Numbered from the stretch's first letter, positions 8,319 to 18,762 are shown. The stretch is DNA of 35,522 bases from an uncultured Rhizobiaceae group bacterium (GCA_937944165.1 CALDZF010000191.1:1-35522), one strand, 5' to 3'. Notes: generated from the letters alone by a model not told the origin. Numbers and translations are program-made.

Positions 8319-10877
8319 TTACAGCTCTCTTAAGATAGGCGCTGCCTTTTGCCCCAATATTCGCCAAGTGCCTATCAGACCCAAAATAATGGTAAACCCA
8401 AGCGCTGCCACTACCGTTCCAAGTGCCACACTTGGTAAAGCGATGAATTGAAATTTCATAATAACTGAAATTACAAACCATGCAGCCAGGCTACCTGCAA
8501 GAATTGCAAAAATAGCTGTAGCAAGACCTAAAAGCGTGTATTCAAGGATAAGCATTTTAATCAATGTTGATCTGGTAGCACCCAATGTTTTGAGTATGAC
8601 TGCATCATGCACGCGTTCTCTATTACCTGCTGCTAACGCACCAGCCAAAACAAGAATTGAAGATATGAGCGCAATCGAAGCTGCTGCTCTTATCGCTGTA
8701 GAAAGTTGGCTGATTAACGTGTTTACCGTATTTAAAACATCGCGAATGCGCACTGCTGTGACGGCGGGATATTCCTTTGAAAGTCGCTTTAATAATTTAC
8801 CGTCGAACCCTTCTTTGACTATGCCACCCGTAGTGAGTGTTGAAAGATAAGAATGAGGTGCCCCAGCAAATGTATTGGGTGAAAATACAAAAACAAAATT
8901 TATACCCAGACTTTCCCATTGAACATCTCTGAAATTGGCAACTTCGGCACTAATATTTCTGCCCAGTACATTGATGGTGATTTCATCACCAATAGAAAGG
9001 TTTAATTCGCCAGCCTCTTCTGCACTAACCGAGACCAGGTTTTTGCCTGTATAATCTTCAGCCCACCATTTGCCCTCAGATAGTGTTGAATTTTCTGGTA
9101 TGCGTTTGGCATGTGTGATGCCGCGATCGCCATTTAAAACCCAGGCACCGCCCGGTTTTACCTGATATTCTTCTGATGGAATGCCTCGCAGAGAAATAAT
9201 GCGACCCCGCAGCATTGGCACGGCAATGGTTTTTCCTTCAGGGGCCATTTCTTCAAGCACTGCCCTGAAATTATCAATTTCATTGTTTTGAATATCTACA
9301 AAGAAGAAGTCTGGAGCGTCTTTTGGAATATTATTTGAAATTTGATTTCGCAAATTACCGTCAATTGTTGTTAAAGCTACAAGCAGTGCCAGACCTAACC
9401 CTAAAGACAAAATAATAGATGATGTTAAAGAACCTGGTCTATGAATGTTGGCAATCGCCATGCGCAGCGATGGTGATTTTGAGGAAGGCGCTTTTTTAGC
9501 GATATATTGAATAAGGATTGAAACGCCTTGAAGTAATAAAAAGGCAAAGGCAATTGCGCCTGTAAATACGATTGCAATAAACTTACTTTGTGAAAAATAA
9601 AGTGCCGAAGCAATTAGGACACAAACACAAAGTGCAAGAGCAAGAATGTAAACAAGTCTTGGCAGTTGTTTCTTTTGTCCAAATCCACTTGCGCGGAAAA
9701 GATCAGTGGGTTGAACGTCGCGCGACAAAGCCAAAGGCCAGATGGCAAATATAAGTGCGGTTAAAAATCCGTATAAAACCCCAGGAAGCAAAGCAATTGG
9801 AAAAAATAACGCCCCATCGGTAATAGGCAAAATACTGCCCATGGTTGCTCGTGCAAGATATGGCATTGCAATGCCAAGCAGTAAGCCTGTAAAAATACCA
9901 ATTGCTGCCATAATCAATATTTGAACTAGATAAAGTAGGAATATAAAATTACCAGGTGCGCCTAGGCTTTTTAATGTGGCGATTACCGGGCGTTTCGTCT
10001 CCAAATAAGCGCGTGTTGCATTGGCAACCCCTACACCGCCTACGATGAGTGATGTTAATCCAACCAACGTCAGGAATTCGGTAAATCGAGTAATGCTTCT
10101 AGAGAGTGCTGGTGCTGCATTTTTTTGTGACCTGATACGCCATCCTGCATTTGGAAATTTTTCATTAGCCTGTTCAATGGTTGTTTCAAGATTTGATTGC
10201 GAAGTATCGTAGAGTTTGAGGCGGTAATGATAGCGTAGCAGAGAACCTGGCTGGATTAATCCGGTACGCTCCATCCCGTCAATCGACATAAACAGTTTAG
10301 GGCCAAAGCCAATATTGAGACCCAGTTTGTCTGGTTCATTTTCAATGGTATCTTTTAGAATAAAGTCAGTATTACCAATTTGAAGTGTGTCACCCAGTTT
10401 TACATTCAACCGTTCCAGCAAAAGTGCTTCTGCAATAATTTCATTATTGTTTAAATTGAGTGTTTGGGCAGAGCCTAATTCCAGATTGCCATAAAGCGGA
10501 TAAGCCTCATCAATGGATTTTAATTCAACCAGAGTTTGTTCTTCTGCTTTTGTATTTCGTGCCATGGCGCGCATGGTAATAATTTTACTGATGTCCCCTT
10601 TGGCTTTTAAAAACTCTGTCTGTTCTTCGTTTAATTCACGTTGAACAAGAGAAAAAGATAAATCTCCTCCTAATATTGCCTGACTTTCAGATGCAATACC
10701 TTGTGTAATGGAGTTGGCTACAGAATTAACACCGCTGATTGCTGCAACGCCCAAGGCAATACAACCCAGAAAAATAAAGAACCCGCGAAGCCCTGCGCGT
10801 AATTCACGCATTGCGAATTTAATGGCAAGAGCAAGGCTAGGGATAAAGTTTTTGCTAGTCGAATTTGCTTCACGCAT
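8319..10877 (-). CDS. ybbP: FtsX-like ABC transporter permease (YbbP-type)
   Basis: An 852-aa membrane protein with the YbbP/LolC-like plan: an N-terminal helix (about residues 28-50), a long periplasmic MacB-type domain, a block of FtsX helices near 270-400, more helices, a second periplasmic domain (about 510-730), then a final FtsX domain with [19 protein letters not shown]. The frame opens at a TTG at 10889, but the ATG at 10877 (MREANSTS) overlaps the ybbA stop by 8 nt and was chosen. YbbA-YbbP pairs are thought to extrude lipids or hydrophobic molecules. They are commonly linked to the TesA-type esterase, which here is divergent from ybbA. Confidence 0.92.
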   Translation of the reverse strand: MREANSTSKNFIPSLALAIKFAMRELRAGLRGFFIFLGCIALGVAAISGVNSVANSITQGIASESQAILGGDLSFSLVQRELNEEQTEFLKAKGDISKIITMRAMARNTKAEEQTLVELKSIDEAYPLYGNLELGSAQTLNLNNNEIIAEALLLERLNVKLGDTLQIGNTDFILKDTIENEPDKLGLNIGFGPKLFMSIDGMERTGLIQPGSLLRYHYRLKLYDTSQSNLETTIEQANEKFPNAGWRIRSQKNAAPALSRSITRFTEFLTLVGLTSLIVGGVGVANATRAYLETKRPVIATLKSLGAPGNFIFLLYLVQILIMAAIGIFTGLLLGIAMPYLARATMGSILPITDGALFFPIALLPGVLYGFLTALIFAIWPLALSRDVQPTDLFRASGFGQKKQLPRLVYILALALCVCVLIASALYFSQSKFIAIVFTGAIAFAFLLLQGVSILIQYIAKKAPSSKSPSLRMAIANIHRPGSLTSSIILSLGLGLALLVALTTIDGNLRNQISNNIPKDAPDFFFVDIQNNEIDNFRAVLEEMAPEGKTIAVPMLRGRIISLRGIPSEEYQVKPGGAWVLNGDRGITHAKRIPENSTLSEGKWWAEDYTGKNLVSVSAEEAGELNLSIGDEITINVLGRNISAEVANFRDVQWESLGINFVFVFSPNTFAGAPHSYLSTLTTGGIVKEGFDGKLLKRLSKEYPAVTAVRIRDVLNTVNTLISQLSTAIRAAASIALISSILVLAGALAAGNRERVHDAVILKTLGATRSTLIKMLILEYTLLGLATAIFAILAGSLAAWFVISVIMKFQFIALPSVALGTVVAALGFTIILGLIGTWRILGQKAAPILREL

Positions 10878-11559
10878 TAGCCATCTCAATCAATCCTGAG
10901 CGAACTGGTATGGTTATGTCACATTGTTTTGCTAGGGAGGGGTCGTGCGTTACAAGAACCAGAGTTAAACCTTTTTCGCGTTGTCTTTCAAATAAAAGAT
11001 TAGCAACTTGGATGCCTGTTTCGCCATCAAGATTGCCTGTTGGTTCATCGGCAATTAAAACGGTTGGTTCAGGTGCAAGCGCTCTTGCAAGGGCAACACG
11101 TTGTTGTTCTCCGCCTGAAAGTTGGCCAGGATAATGGTTTAATCTATGACCTAGTCCAACAGCTTCCAGCTCTGCTTTTGCTTTTTCCATGGCTTTTTCA
11201 TCACCACTCAATTCCAGTGGTACTGCAACGTTTTCAATTGCTGTCATATTGGGAATAAGATGGAAAGATTGAAAAACAATGCCTACATGGTTGCCGCGAA
11301 AACTGGCAAGCTCGTCTTCATTGAGTGTGGTTATGTCAGTGCCATTTATGATAATACGGCCTTCATCAATGCGCTCAAGGCCGGCTATCACCATTAACAA
11401 TGTAGACTTGCCCGAACCTGATGGCCCTACAATACCTGTTGAAGTTCCTTTGGGAATTTCCAAGTCTATACCCTTAAGAACATGTACGCGAGAAGCATCC
11501 ACTCCTAAAGTGAGTTGCAGGTTTTCAAGAAAAATTGCTGAAGTAGAGACTTGTTTCAC
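10870..11559 (-). CDS. ybbA: ABC transporter ATP-binding protein (YbbA-type)
   Basis: ATPase of 229 aa of the LolD/MacB subfamily. It has Walker A GPSGSGKS (residues 45-52), the Q-loop in [16 protein letters not shown], signature [15 protein letters not shown], and Walker [17 protein letters not shown]. It partners the FtsX-like permease encoded immediately downstream with an 8-nt overlap. The 66-nt gap to the divergent esterase gene must hold promoters for both directions. Confidence 0.94.
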   Translation of the reverse strand: MKQVSTSAIFLENLQLTLGVDASRVHVLKGIDLEIPKGTSTGIVGPSGSGKSTLLMVIAGLERIDEGRIIINGTDITTLNEDELASFRGNHVGIVFQSFHLIPNMTAIENVAVPLELSGDEKAMEKAKAELEAVGLGHRLNHYPGQLSGGEQQRVALARALAPEPTVLIADEPTGNLDGETGIQVANLLFERQREKGLTLVLVTHDPSLAKQCDITIPVRSGLIEMANA

Positions 11560-11625
11560 GAGAATTAAATGTCCAGATATAAAGAATCGTATGCTTTAGC
11601 ATCTATATGGGATATTGAATCTTAA

Positions 11626-12273
11626 ATGAAACCATTCTTTTATTACATTTTAGCAAGTTTTCTTTACCTGGCTTTGAATAGCTTTCCAGCTAACGCTAAC
11701 AGTGCCATTTGTGAGGGTAAAAAACTTGTTGTTTTTGGTGACAGTCTTGTGGCAGGTTTTGGCCTTGAGCCAGGCGCTGCTTTTCCAGAGCAATTGGACA
11801 AAGCGCTTGATGCAAAAAATATTAAGATAGAAGTTATCAATGCAGGTGTTTCAGGTGATACAACATCAAGCGGCCTGGCGCGGCTTGATTGGTCTGTGGG
11901 TGAAGATGTAGATGCGGTTATTTTGGAGCTTGGCGCAAATGATGCACTTCGCGGTATTTTGCCTGAGCTGACAGAAAAAAATCTTGATTTGATGATTTCA
12001 AAATTCAAAGAAAAGAATGTCAAAGTGCTTTTGGCTGGCATGATGGCACCACCCAATATGGGTAAAAGCTATGGTGTAACCTTTAACGCTATTTATTCAC
12101 GTTTGGCTATGAAGCATGAAGTTTCACTTTATCCGTTTTTTCTGGAGGGCGTTGCGGCTGATTCCAATCTTAACCAAGCAGATGGCATTCACCCTACCAA
12201 AGAAGGTGTTTCGGTAATTGTTGAAAAAATCATGCCAACTGTAGAGAAGTTTTTGAGCAAAGTTTGTTCGTAA
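11626..12273 (+). CDS. tesA: SGNH-hydrolase arylesterase / acyl-CoA thioesterase I (TesA-like)
   Basis: A 215-aa secreted or periplasmic esterase. It has an N-terminal signal peptide (hydrophobic to about residue 19, likely cleaved near ANA-NSA). The SGNH blocks are all present: GDSLVAGFG with nucleophile S40, the Gly in [17 protein letters not shown] (Asn), and DGIHP with D186 and H189. It hydrolyses acyl esters or thioesters. Divergent linkage to ybbA-ybbP, as in many proteobacteria, suggests processing of a lipidic substrate exported by that transporter. Confidence 0.93.
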   Translation: MKPFFYYILASFLYLALNSFPANANSAICEGKKLVVFGDSLVAGFGLEPGAAFPEQLDKALDAKNIKIEVINAGVSGDTTSSGLARLDWSVGEDVDAVILELGANDALRGILPELTEKNLDLMISKFKEKNVKVLLAGMMAPPNMGKSYGVTFNAIYSRLAMKHEVSLYPFFLEGVAADSNLNQADGIHPTKEGVSVIVEKIMPTVEKFLSKVCS

Positions 12274-12284
12274 GGAAATTAAAA

Positions 12285-12599
12285 ATGGCTAAATCAAAAC
12301 GTATCAGACCAAAACAACTGACAGCCGATGCAATTAGTGATGCCTTAAAGACAGTTGAAGGCTGGAGTATGGTTGAAGGGCGTGAAGCAATTTTTAAGAC
12401 GTTTACATTCAAGAATTTTATTCAGGCTTTTGGTTTCATGTCTCAGTCTGCACTTGTGGCTGAGAAGCTGGATCATCATCCCGAATGGTTTAATGTTTAT
12501 AAAACTGTAGATGTAACACTTGCTACACATGATGTTGACGGCCTTACAGAACTTGATTTTAAACTGGCCAGAGCAATGGACAAAATTAGCCAATCTTGA
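12285..12599 (+). CDS. phhB: 4a-hydroxytetrahydrobiopterin dehydratase (pterin carbinolamine dehydratase)
   Basis: A 104-aa protein with the PCD signature [18 protein letters not shown] (about residues 62-79) and [15 protein letters not shown], which carry the histidines and the aspartate of the active site. It regenerates dihydrobiopterin from the carbinolamine made by aromatic amino acid hydroxylases; no phenylalanine hydroxylase is in this window, so another role (for example in molybdopterin metabolism) is possible. The ATG at 12285 has TAAGGA 8 nt upstream; the AAGGA overlaps the preceding gene's stop. The upstream ATG at 12264 would overlap the esterase and was rejected. Confidence 0.93.
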   Translation: MAKSKRIRPKQLTADAISDALKTVEGWSMVEGREAIFKTFTFKNFIQAFGFMSQSALVAEKLDHHPEWFNVYKTVDVTLATHDVDGLTELDFKLARAMDKISQS

Positions 12600-12642
12600 A
12601 GGTTGCAACTTAAATTCCCATTTATAAGGGAAGGAGAGGTGT

Positions 12643-13008
12643 ATGAAAAAAGTGCAGATTGATGAAATTCTTTATTCTGGCGATGATGATAAAAATGCTG
12701 AACGTGAGCGAACTTTAAAAGAAAAATTTTGGTTAAAATTCAAGCAAACAGCAAACCGTCTTCCGTTTTCTGAAGATGTTGCTGCTGCATACTATTGCGC
12801 GCTAGATCCCCAAACACCCAATAAGGTTCGTGGTATCTTGTTGGCAGCGCTTGCCTATTTTATTATGCCTTTGGATACAATCCCTGATTTTCTAGTTGGG
12901 TTTGGTTTAACAGACGACATTACCGTTTTGACTGTGGCTTTTACAGCCATTAGCGGGCATATCAAGGATAGCCATAGGCTTGCTGCAAAAAAAGTGCTTC
13001 AAGAATAG
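12643..13008 (+). CDS. DUF1232 (YkvA-type) small membrane protein
   Basis: A 121-aa protein whose core NKVRGILLAALAYFIMPLD followed by TIPDFLVGFGLTDDITVL is the diagnostic DUF1232 motif (a short hydrophobic hairpin with PxDxIPD). The N-terminal half is charged and contains LPFSEDVAAAYYCALDPQTP, frequent in alphaproteobacterial members. A strong ribosome site, AAGGAGAGG, precedes the ATG. The function is unknown; it probably forms a plus-strand group with the esterase and phhB. Confidence 0.88.
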   Translation: MKKVQIDEILYSGDDDKNAERERTLKEKFWLKFKQTANRLPFSEDVAAAYYCALDPQTPNKVRGILLAALAYFIMPLDTIPDFLVGFGLTDDITVLTVAFTAISGHIKDSHRLAAKKVLQE

Positions 13009-13100
13009 TATATTGGATTCGGACCTTAAATAGATATGGACTTATCCAAAATGATTACGTAAGTCGTGATCCTGATATTCATTTATAAAAAGCTTTTATC

Positions 13101-13637
13101 ATGCGTGGTTATTTTGGCATTGGGGTTGAGGGAATTTCCAAGCCTCTAAATTTTGGCAATCTTGCCCGTTCAGGTCATGGATTTGGAGCAAGTTTTATTT
13201 TTACGGTCGCTGCTACGCAAGCGATTGGTAAGCCTATTTCTGATACAACAAAATCAAAAGACCATTTGCCATGGTATTCTTATGACAGTGTAGAAGAAAT
13301 GCGTTTGCCCGATGATTGTCGTTTAGTGGGTGTTGAACTTACGCCGGATGCGGTTGAATTACCAAGTTTTCGCCATCCGGCAAAGGCTGCTTATGTGCTT
13401 GGGCCTGAAGGCGGTTCCCTTTCTCCAGCCATGATTGAAAAATGTGAGTTTACCGTAAAAATACCGATGGATTTTTGCATCAACGTTGCCATGGCTGGTG
13501 CGATTGTTATGTATGATCGAATGCATTCACTAGGACGTTTTGCCGAGCGACCAATTGCTGCTGGCGGGCCAAAAGAATTGTTACGCCCACATGTGCATGG
13601 CAAAAAGCAATATTCTGGTGGGCAACGGCTTCCTTGA
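13101..13637 (+). CDS. SpoU/TrmH-family RNA methyltransferase
   Basis: A 178-aa SPOUT-fold methyltransferase, shorter than TrmH/RlmB because it lacks an extra substrate-binding domain. It shows motif 1 (NFGNLARSGHGFGASFIF, about residues 18-35), motif 2 (AYVLGPEGGSLSP, near 92-104) and motif 3 (KIPMDFCINVAMAGAIVMYDR, split around 119-139), which form the knotted AdoMet site. It probably 2'-O-methylates a tRNA or rRNA; the target cannot be read from sequence. No clear Shine-Dalgarno sequence precedes the ATG, but the start MRGYFGIGVEG fits the family. A terminator-like palindrome lies 140 nt downstream. Confidence 0.9.
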   Translation: MRGYFGIGVEGISKPLNFGNLARSGHGFGASFIFTVAATQAIGKPISDTTKSKDHLPWYSYDSVEEMRLPDDCRLVGVELTPDAVELPSFRHPAKAAYVLGPEGGSLSPAMIEKCEFTVKIPMDFCINVAMAGAIVMYDRMHSLGRFAERPIAAGGPKELLRPHVHGKKQYSGGQRLP

Positions 13638-13777
13638 TATTATTTGCAAACATATGTGTTCGTCATTCAAATATTTGGTAATATTTCTTGAATTTGTGAA
13701 TTTAAGGACAGATTCTTGCCTTGATTTTGAGCGATTATAGTTCAACATCGAATTATCTGGGGCAAATTAGCGAAGAG

Positions 13778-13811
13778 TTAAAGAAAATTTCAAATTTTCT
13801 TTAATTTTTTT
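13778..13811 (+). terminator. AT-rich intrinsic terminator
   Basis: Thirteen-base perfect inverted repeat, TTAAAGAAAATTT (13778-13790) and AAATTTTCTTTAA (13792-13804), separated by one base and followed by seven T (13805-13811). It lies between the RNA methyltransferase and the ialB-like gene and probably separates the two transcripts. The stem has only two GC pairs. Confidence 0.65.
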
Positions 13812-13922
13812 ACAGTTTGGTAACTAAAATTAACGCAATTTAAACCTGAATATTTGAACATACGCATAACATCGCTTGGTTTGGGCGATTTGTGAAAACT
13901 GCTATAGGACTGGTACAAAAGA

Positions 13923-14438
13923 ATGAACGCTAAACGTTTTTTAGGGCTTGCTTTTGCAAGCGTATTAATCAGCACTTCGATTCCAATTTCTGCGCAAGCA
14001 CAAGCTCCCACCCGCATTAAACAACATAATGCTTGGGGTGCTTACAGCCATGTAACTGGTAGCGGCAAGATTTGCTATGTGCTATCCATTCCAACAGATA
14101 AAAAACCTGCCGATCGTGATCATGGTGATGTTTTCTTTATGTTGGCAAAACACCCTGGCCAAAGCTCAACCTTTGAGCCGCAGTTTACCGTCGGCTATCC
14201 TTTCAAAGATGGTTCAAAAGTAACGCTTACGATTGATGGCAAAAACTTTGCAATGTTTACCAAAGGCGGAAATGCCTGGATGGAAAACCCTGCAGAAGAG
14301 CCAACCGTAGTCGCTGCAATGCAAGCAGGGCGTGCCATGTCAGTTTCCGGCCAGTCGCGCCGTGGTACTGTAACGACCTATGCTTATTCACTTTCAGGCG
14401 TAACAGCTTCACTTAAAGAGATTAATAGCTGTAGCTGA
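13923..14438 (+). CDS. Invasion-associated locus B (IalB) family protein
   Basis: A 171-aa secreted protein with a signal peptide (cleavage near AQA-QAP, residue 27). The mature part fits the IalB family: WGAYSHVTGSGKICYVLSIPTDKKP, then DVFFMLAKHPG, VGYPFKDGSKVTLTIDGKNF, and a last-residue-region cysteine in INSCS. The two mature cysteines, C51 and C170, probably form a disulfide. In Bartonella, IalB contributes to erythrocyte entry, but homologues occur in free-living Rhizobiales, so a virulence role should not be assumed. It sits immediately upstream of rlmN. Confidence 0.9.
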   Translation: MNAKRFLGLAFASVLISTSIPISAQAQAPTRIKQHNAWGAYSHVTGSGKICYVLSIPTDKKPADRDHGDVFFMLAKHPGQSSTFEPQFTVGYPFKDGSKVTLTIDGKNFAMFTKGGNAWMENPAEEPTVVAAMQAGRAMSVSGQSRRGTVTTYAYSLSGVTASLKEINSCS

Positions 14439-14484
14439 TAATTGGGTTTAGATACCGAGCTTTTTAAATTTATAAAATCATAAA

Positions 14485-14527
14485 AGCATGGGGTGATTTG
14501 AGTATCACTCCATGCTAAATCATTTTT
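14485..14527 (+). terminator. Terminator-like hairpin abutting the rlmN start codon
   Basis: AGCATGGGGTGAT (14485-14497) pairs with ATCACTCCATGCT (14504-14516) over a 6-nt loop, with one G-T pair, followed by AAATCATTTTT ending at 14527. The next base is the rlmN ATG. It is placed to terminate the ialB-like transcript, but it also occupies the whole space where an rlmN leader and ribosome site would be. Confidence 0.75.
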
Positions 14528-15760
14528 ATGGCCGTATCATTAGATCTTACAAATAAAGAAATACGTAAAAGCTTGGACATACTTAAACCTGCGTCTGCGC
14601 AAAAGCCGTCGCTTGTTGGCATGAGCCGTAAGGAGATGGGCGAAGCTTTGCATGTTGCTGGTATTGCGGATAAACAGATTAAAATGCGGGTTTCCCAAAT
14701 CTGGCATTGGCTTTATGTGCGCGGTATTTCAGACTTTGCAAATATGAAAAACCTTTCGAAGGATTTTCGCGCACTTCTTGAAGATAAATTTGATATCGCC
14801 CGCCCCAAGATTGTTGAAGAACAAATCTCCAATGACGGTACGCGCAAATGGCTGATGCAGTTTCCTTCTGGCGGTGCAGGCAAGCCTGTTGAAGTGGAGA
14901 CGGTCTATATTCCCGAAGAAGGGCGTGGCACGCTTTGTATTTCTTCTCAGGTTGGTTGTACGCTCACTTGTACGTTTTGTCATACGGGTACTCAGAAGCT
15001 AGTTCGTAATCTGACGGCTGGTGAAATTCTGGCGCAGCTTCTGGTGGCGCGTGATCGCTTGGGGGATTTTCCGCATTCGGATACGCCACAAGGGGCAATT
15101 GTGCCGAATGAAGGGCGCAAGGTTTCCAATATTGTCATGATGGGGATGGGCGAGCCGCTTTATAATTTTGATCACGTTAAACAGGCATTATTGATTGCTA
15201 TTGATGGTGACGGACTTTCCTTGTCTAGACGTCGTGTTACGCTTTCAACCTCCGGGGTGGTGCCGAATATTACTCGTACAGGCGAAGAGATTGGCGTGAT
15301 GTTGGCGATTTCACTGCATGCGGTGCGTGATGAATTGCGAGATGTACTGGTTCCAATCAACAAGAAATACCCGCTTAAGGAATTGCTGGATTCGTGTCGC
15401 AATTATCCGGGCGTGAATAATGCGCGTCGCATTACGTTTGAATATGTCATGCTCAAAGGCATTAATGATTCACTGGAAGACGCCAAAGAATTGGTGCGCT
15501 TGCTTAAAGGTATACCTGCTAAGATAAATCTCATCCCATTTAATCCGTGGGAAGGTTCAGACTATGAATGTTCTGACTGGGACACGATTGAGAAGTTTGC
15601 AGATTTCATCAACGCGAACGGCTACGCTTCTCCAATCAGAACACCAAGAGGCCGCGATATCATGGCCGCTTGTGGGCAGTTGAAATCTGAATCCGAGCGT
15701 ATGAAAAAGACCGAACGTCTGGCGCTTGAAGCGATAATGATTGCTGGGCATGGAGAGTGA
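14528..15760 (+). CDS. rlmN: Dual-specificity 23S rRNA/tRNA A2-methyltransferase RlmN
   Basis: Radical-SAM enzyme of 410 aa that methylates C2 of A2503 in 23S rRNA and A37 in some tRNAs. The cluster motif CxxxCxxC is C144, C148 and C151 (in [14 protein letters not shown]). The second catalytic cysteine is C382 in AACGQLKSE, and [15 protein letters not shown] is the SAM-binding GEP region. The N-terminus (SLDLT... then LVGMSRKEM and [10 protein letters not shown]) agrees with rhizobial RlmN, supporting the ATG at 14528 even though no ribosome site precedes it; a stem-loop ends right at the start codon. Confidence 0.96.
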   Translation: MAVSLDLTNKEIRKSLDILKPASAQKPSLVGMSRKEMGEALHVAGIADKQIKMRVSQIWHWLYVRGISDFANMKNLSKDFRALLEDKFDIARPKIVEEQISNDGTRKWLMQFPSGGAGKPVEVETVYIPEEGRGTLCISSQVGCTLTCTFCHTGTQKLVRNLTAGEILAQLLVARDRLGDFPHSDTPQGAIVPNEGRKVSNIVMMGMGEPLYNFDHVKQALLIAIDGDGLSLSRRRVTLSTSGVVPNITRTGEEIGVMLAISLHAVRDELRDVLVPINKKYPLKELLDSCRNYPGVNNARRITFEYVMLKGINDSLEDAKELVRLLKGIPAKINLIPFNPWEGSDYECSDWDTIEKFADFINANGYASPIRTPRGRDIMAACGQLKSESERMKKTERLALEAIMIAGHGE

Positions 15761-15845
15761 AACTCAACTTATTTCCTGAATTTCTGCACAAAATCTGAAA
15801 ATTGTTAAACTATGCTATTAAGAAATTATAATTAAGGGGATTCAG

Positions 15846-16235
15846 ATGCCATTTTGGTTACATACTACTATTGGCTATATCATTGCAGTCTTGTTTGCAA
15901 ATTTGGTTGGTATTATTATTTTCAAACTACATTTTTCTAATATAAATGATGGTTTATCCAACCTGTTAAGCGTTTATCTAATCTGTACTGTAGTTACTTT
16001 CATTACAGCCTTTCCAGGATTTTTAATTTCTATCTATATAGCAAAAATTAAGAATATGAATTCCTATTATTATTGGGTTAGCCTGGGGGTTTTAAATGTC
16101 TTGGCGGCGCACGTTTTGCTCGCTTTGTACGAAGGCGGATTTTTCTCTTTTGATATAATATTATTGTCTTTATTAAGTGGTGCTGCAGGCGGCTATTCTT
16201 ACGCATGTTTTAGAAAACGTTTTTCATACCGCTAA
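15846..16235 (+). CDS. Small membrane protein, four predicted helices
   Basis: Unrecognised 129-aa protein made almost entirely of four hydrophobic segments (about residues 8-27, 41-64, 75-95 and 100-118) with a basic tail, FRKRFSYR. The ATG follows AAGGGG at suitable spacing. The second half, with YYYWVSLGVLN and a GAAGGYSYACF ending, resembles the next gene (YYWIGIGGLT and GLVGGFVYSLF), so the two look like diverged paralogues. No function can be assigned. It lies in a short run of three membrane-protein genes between rlmN and argG. Confidence 0.7.
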   Translation: MPFWLHTTIGYIIAVLFANLVGIIIFKLHFSNINDGLSNLLSVYLICTVVTFITAFPGFLISIYIAKIKNMNSYYYWVSLGVLNVLAAHVLLALYEGGFFSFDIILLSLLSGAAGGYSYACFRKRFSYR

Positions 16236-16320
16236 TCTCTGCCCCATCTCCCTACCCTCTGCATAAAATCTCATAATTGATTTTGCATAAGGTTCTTGAA
16301 ACTGAATTTCGGAGAGTGTT

Positions 16321-16803
16321 ATGTTAAGAATTTTATGGTGTGGTTTTGGGATTGGATTTGCGGTTTTAACAATTGTATTGGTGACATTGTTTGTGCCTAT
16401 TTTGCCGCCATTGGTAGTCTGGCATGATCCCAAGGGTCTGCTTGCATTATTCTTGGTTGGCGGCCTATTGGTGGGGCTGATTATTTATCCGACCTTTGCA
16501 TTTGCAGCTTGTGTAAGATCGCATAATTTGATTACGTCACCTTATTACTGGATTGGTATTGGTGGCCTTACAACACTTATATCCAATCTGTTTTTGACAA
16601 TTATTTTTATCCCTTATACGAATTTTATTATTCTTAATTCATCCATCATTGGTGGACTGGTTGGCGGGTTTGTTTATTCGCTGTTTGATAGTAAAGAGAC
16701 GCTTCCATTGATTTTGGCAGATTTGAAGACTTTGTTTTCTAGTATGAAATTTTGGGGATACAGGCTTTTTCAAAAGCCCGCGTTCATAAGAGTGACTGCA
16801 TAA
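16321..16803 (+). CDS. Small membrane protein, four helices, paralogue of upstream gene
   Basis: Unrecognised 160-aa protein with four hydrophobic segments (about residues 5-31, 39-64, 75-99 and 103-122) and a C-terminal soluble tail containing LADLKTLFSSMKFWGYRLFQ. It shares with the preceding gene the order P-x-F, then S-x-YYW-(V/I)-x-x-G, an Asn-rich helix, and GG-x-x-Y-x-x-F at the end of the last helix. GGAGAG precedes the ATG. The function is unknown. Confidence 0.72.
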   Translation: MLRILWCGFGIGFAVLTIVLVTLFVPILPPLVVWHDPKGLLALFLVGGLLVGLIIYPTFAFAACVRSHNLITSPYYWIGIGGLTTLISNLFLTIIFIPYTNFIILNSSIIGGLVGGFVYSLFDSKETLPLILADLKTLFSSMKFWGYRLFQKPAFIRVTA

Positions 16804-16846
16804 TTATCTGCTTTATGCGTTGGGATAAAACCGCTATGAGAAGATT

Positions 16847-17371
16847 ATGTCTCTTTTTCTATCCATCCTTGGGCGTTTGATTGTTATTTGCTTTGGCTTG
16901 TTCATCGCACTTTTGGCTGCTGCAATGTTGATGTCTTATGGTGTTTCATCAGGTCTATTTGTTGAGGTTATTGGTGTCGAAGCATTAAAGGCAATTGATG
17001 AGACGGACTGGGGTTATGCAGTGCTTTTAATTGTGTGGGTTGGTATTGGCTTTGTGGCCAGCTTTAAACTTGCAAGTTTTGCACTTCTTCCAATTATTAT
17101 TGTTATTGCAGCAGTAGAAATGATGCGCTGGAACGGCATGGTAACGCATTTAATCTTGGGCGGTTTGGCTTCTTTATTTGTAATTTTTACGCAATTGCCA
17201 CCAGATGCTGTTCCTTCTGAAGGAACTTTGATTGTTACGCTTGCCATGGGATTTGTTGGCGGGTTTTTCTATTGGTTGATTGCAGGGCGTGGTGCAGGGA
17301 AATGGCAGGATAAATTACCTGTATTTCGTGAACAAAATGCGGATGACGGAACGATCAAAAGCGAAGAATAA
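16847..17371 (+). CDS. Membrane protein of unknown function
   Basis: A 174-aa protein with five likely membrane segments (about residues 7-31, 56-72, 76-88, 99-115 and 124-145) and a polar C-terminal tail. The last helix ends GFVGGFFYWLIAGRGAGKWQD, a signature I associate with uncharacterised rhizobial membrane proteins near rlmN/argG. The ATG at 16847 follows AGAAGATT. It shares the GG-x-x-Y pattern at the last helix with the two upstream genes, but the rest is not clearly similar. No function is assigned. Confidence 0.75.
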   Translation: MSLFLSILGRLIVICFGLFIALLAAAMLMSYGVSSGLFVEVIGVEALKAIDETDWGYAVLLIVWVGIGFVASFKLASFALLPIIIVIAAVEMMRWNGMVTHLILGGLASLFVIFTQLPPDAVPSEGTLIVTLAMGFVGGFFYWLIAGRGAGKWQDKLPVFREQNADDGTIKSEE

Positions 17372-17538
17372 ATTCTGTGTGTCTTACTCGTAATAACCTT
17401 TGAAAAACTATTATAGCTAATGTGCATGAATGATGGTTCACACATGTGAGTTTCTACTTTATACAACGCTTAATTTCTTAAATTTACAATCCGCTCTTTG
17501 CTTTTTGGTTGCGGATAATCGATCATCAAGGGTTCGTC

Positions 17539-18762
17539 ATGGCATTGGCAAAAGACAAAGTGAACAAGGTTGTTCTGGCATATTCAGGTGGTTTGGATAC
17601 GTCCATTATTTTGAAATGGCTACAAACAGAGTATGAAGCGGAAGTCGTCACTTTTACGGCTGATCTTGGTCAGGGTGAAGAACTTGAGCCTGCACGCAAA
17701 AAAGCCGAGATGATGGGCATTAAGGAAATCTACATTGAAGATGTGCGTGAAGAATTTGTTTCCGATTTTGTCTTCCCGATGTTTCGTGCCAATACCGCTT
17801 ATGAAGGGGTTTATTTACTGGGCACGTCTATCGCAAGGCCTCTTATTTCCAAGCGCTTGGTTGAGATTGCACGTGAGACGGGTGCTGATGCAATTGCACA
17901 TGGAGCAACTGGAAAGGGCAATGACCAGGTACGTTTTGAACTTTCAGCCTATGCGCTTGATCCAAACATCAAGGTGATTGCACCTTGGCGTGACTGGTCT
18001 TTCAAATCTCGCACTGATCTGCTTGAGTTTGCGCAAACCTATCAAATTCCTGTGCCAAAAGACAAAGAAGGTGAAGCGCCATTTTCTGTTGATGCAAACT
18101 TGTTGCATTCATCTTCTGAGGGAAAAATTCTGGAAGACCCTGCAGTGGAAGCTTCCGAACATGTTTACATGCGCACAATTTCTCCTATGGATGCGCCAGA
18201 TGTTGCAACTGATATTGAAATTGAATTTGAAAAAGGCGATGCAGTTGGTTTAAACGGTAAGCGCATATCTCCTGCAACACTTTTGGCGGAATTAAACAAG
18301 TTTGGGCATGACAATGGTATTGGGCGTTTGGACTTGGTTGAAAATCGTTTCGTGGGGATGAAATCACGTGGGATTTATGAAACGCCAGGTGGTACAATTT
18401 TACTGACAGCACACCGTGCTATGGAATCGATTACGCTTGACCGTGGTGCAGCTCACTTGAAAGATGAGTTGATGCCTCGATATGCGGAATTGATCTATAA
18501 TGGTTTTTGGTTCTCACCAGAGCGGGAAATGTTGCAAGCTGCCATTGATCATTCCCAAGTTCATGTTGAGGGTAAGGTTCGTATGAAGCTTTATAAAGGT
18601 AATGTGATTGTAACAGGGCGCGAAAGTGACAAGTCGCTTTATTCAGAAGAACTTGTAACTTTTGAAGATGACCAAGGTGCTTATGATCAAAAAGATGCAC
18701 ATGGCTTTATTCGCTTAAATGCGCTTCGTTTAAGAACTTTGGCTGCGCGTAATAAAATATAA
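17539..18762 (+). CDS. argG: Argininosuccinate synthase
   Basis: ATP-dependent ligase joining citrulline and aspartate in arginine synthesis. The protein is 407 aa, with the PP-loop AYSGGLDTS (residues 14-22), then TADLGQGEE, the citrulline/aspartate site region [14 protein letters not shown], and [18 protein letters not shown]. The frame opens 10 codons earlier, but [18 protein letters not shown] from the ATG at 17539 is the conserved start. The 167-nt leader contains ATCCGC/GCGGAT (17489-17494 with 17511-17516) as a small stem, and a TCACA-CA-TGTGA palindrome at 17438-17449 that could be an operator; neither is tied to a known regulator. Confidence 0.97.
   Translation: MALAKDKVNKVVLAYSGGLDTSIILKWLQTEYEAEVVTFTADLGQGEELEPARKKAEMMGIKEIYIEDVREEFVSDFVFPMFRANTAYEGVYLLGTSIARPLISKRLVEIARETGADAIAHGATGKGNDQVRFELSAYALDPNIKVIAPWRDWSFKSRTDLLEFAQTYQIPVPKDKEGEAPFSVDANLLHSSSEGKILEDPAVEASEHVYMRTISPMDAPDVATDIEIEFEKGDAVGLNGKRISPATLLAELNKFGHDNGIGRLDLVENRFVGMKSRGIYETPGGTILLTAHRAMESITLDRGAAHLKDELMPRYAELIYNGFWFSPEREMLQAAIDHSQVHVEGKVRMKLYKGNVIVTGRESDKSLYSEELVTFEDDQGAYDQKDAHGFIRLNALRLRTLAARNKI

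Noticed and set aside
17438-17449. TCACA-CA-TGTGA palindrome upstream of argG as a CRP/FNR site
   Set aside because: The half-sites are in inverted order and too close for CRP; kept only as a possible operator in the argG entry.
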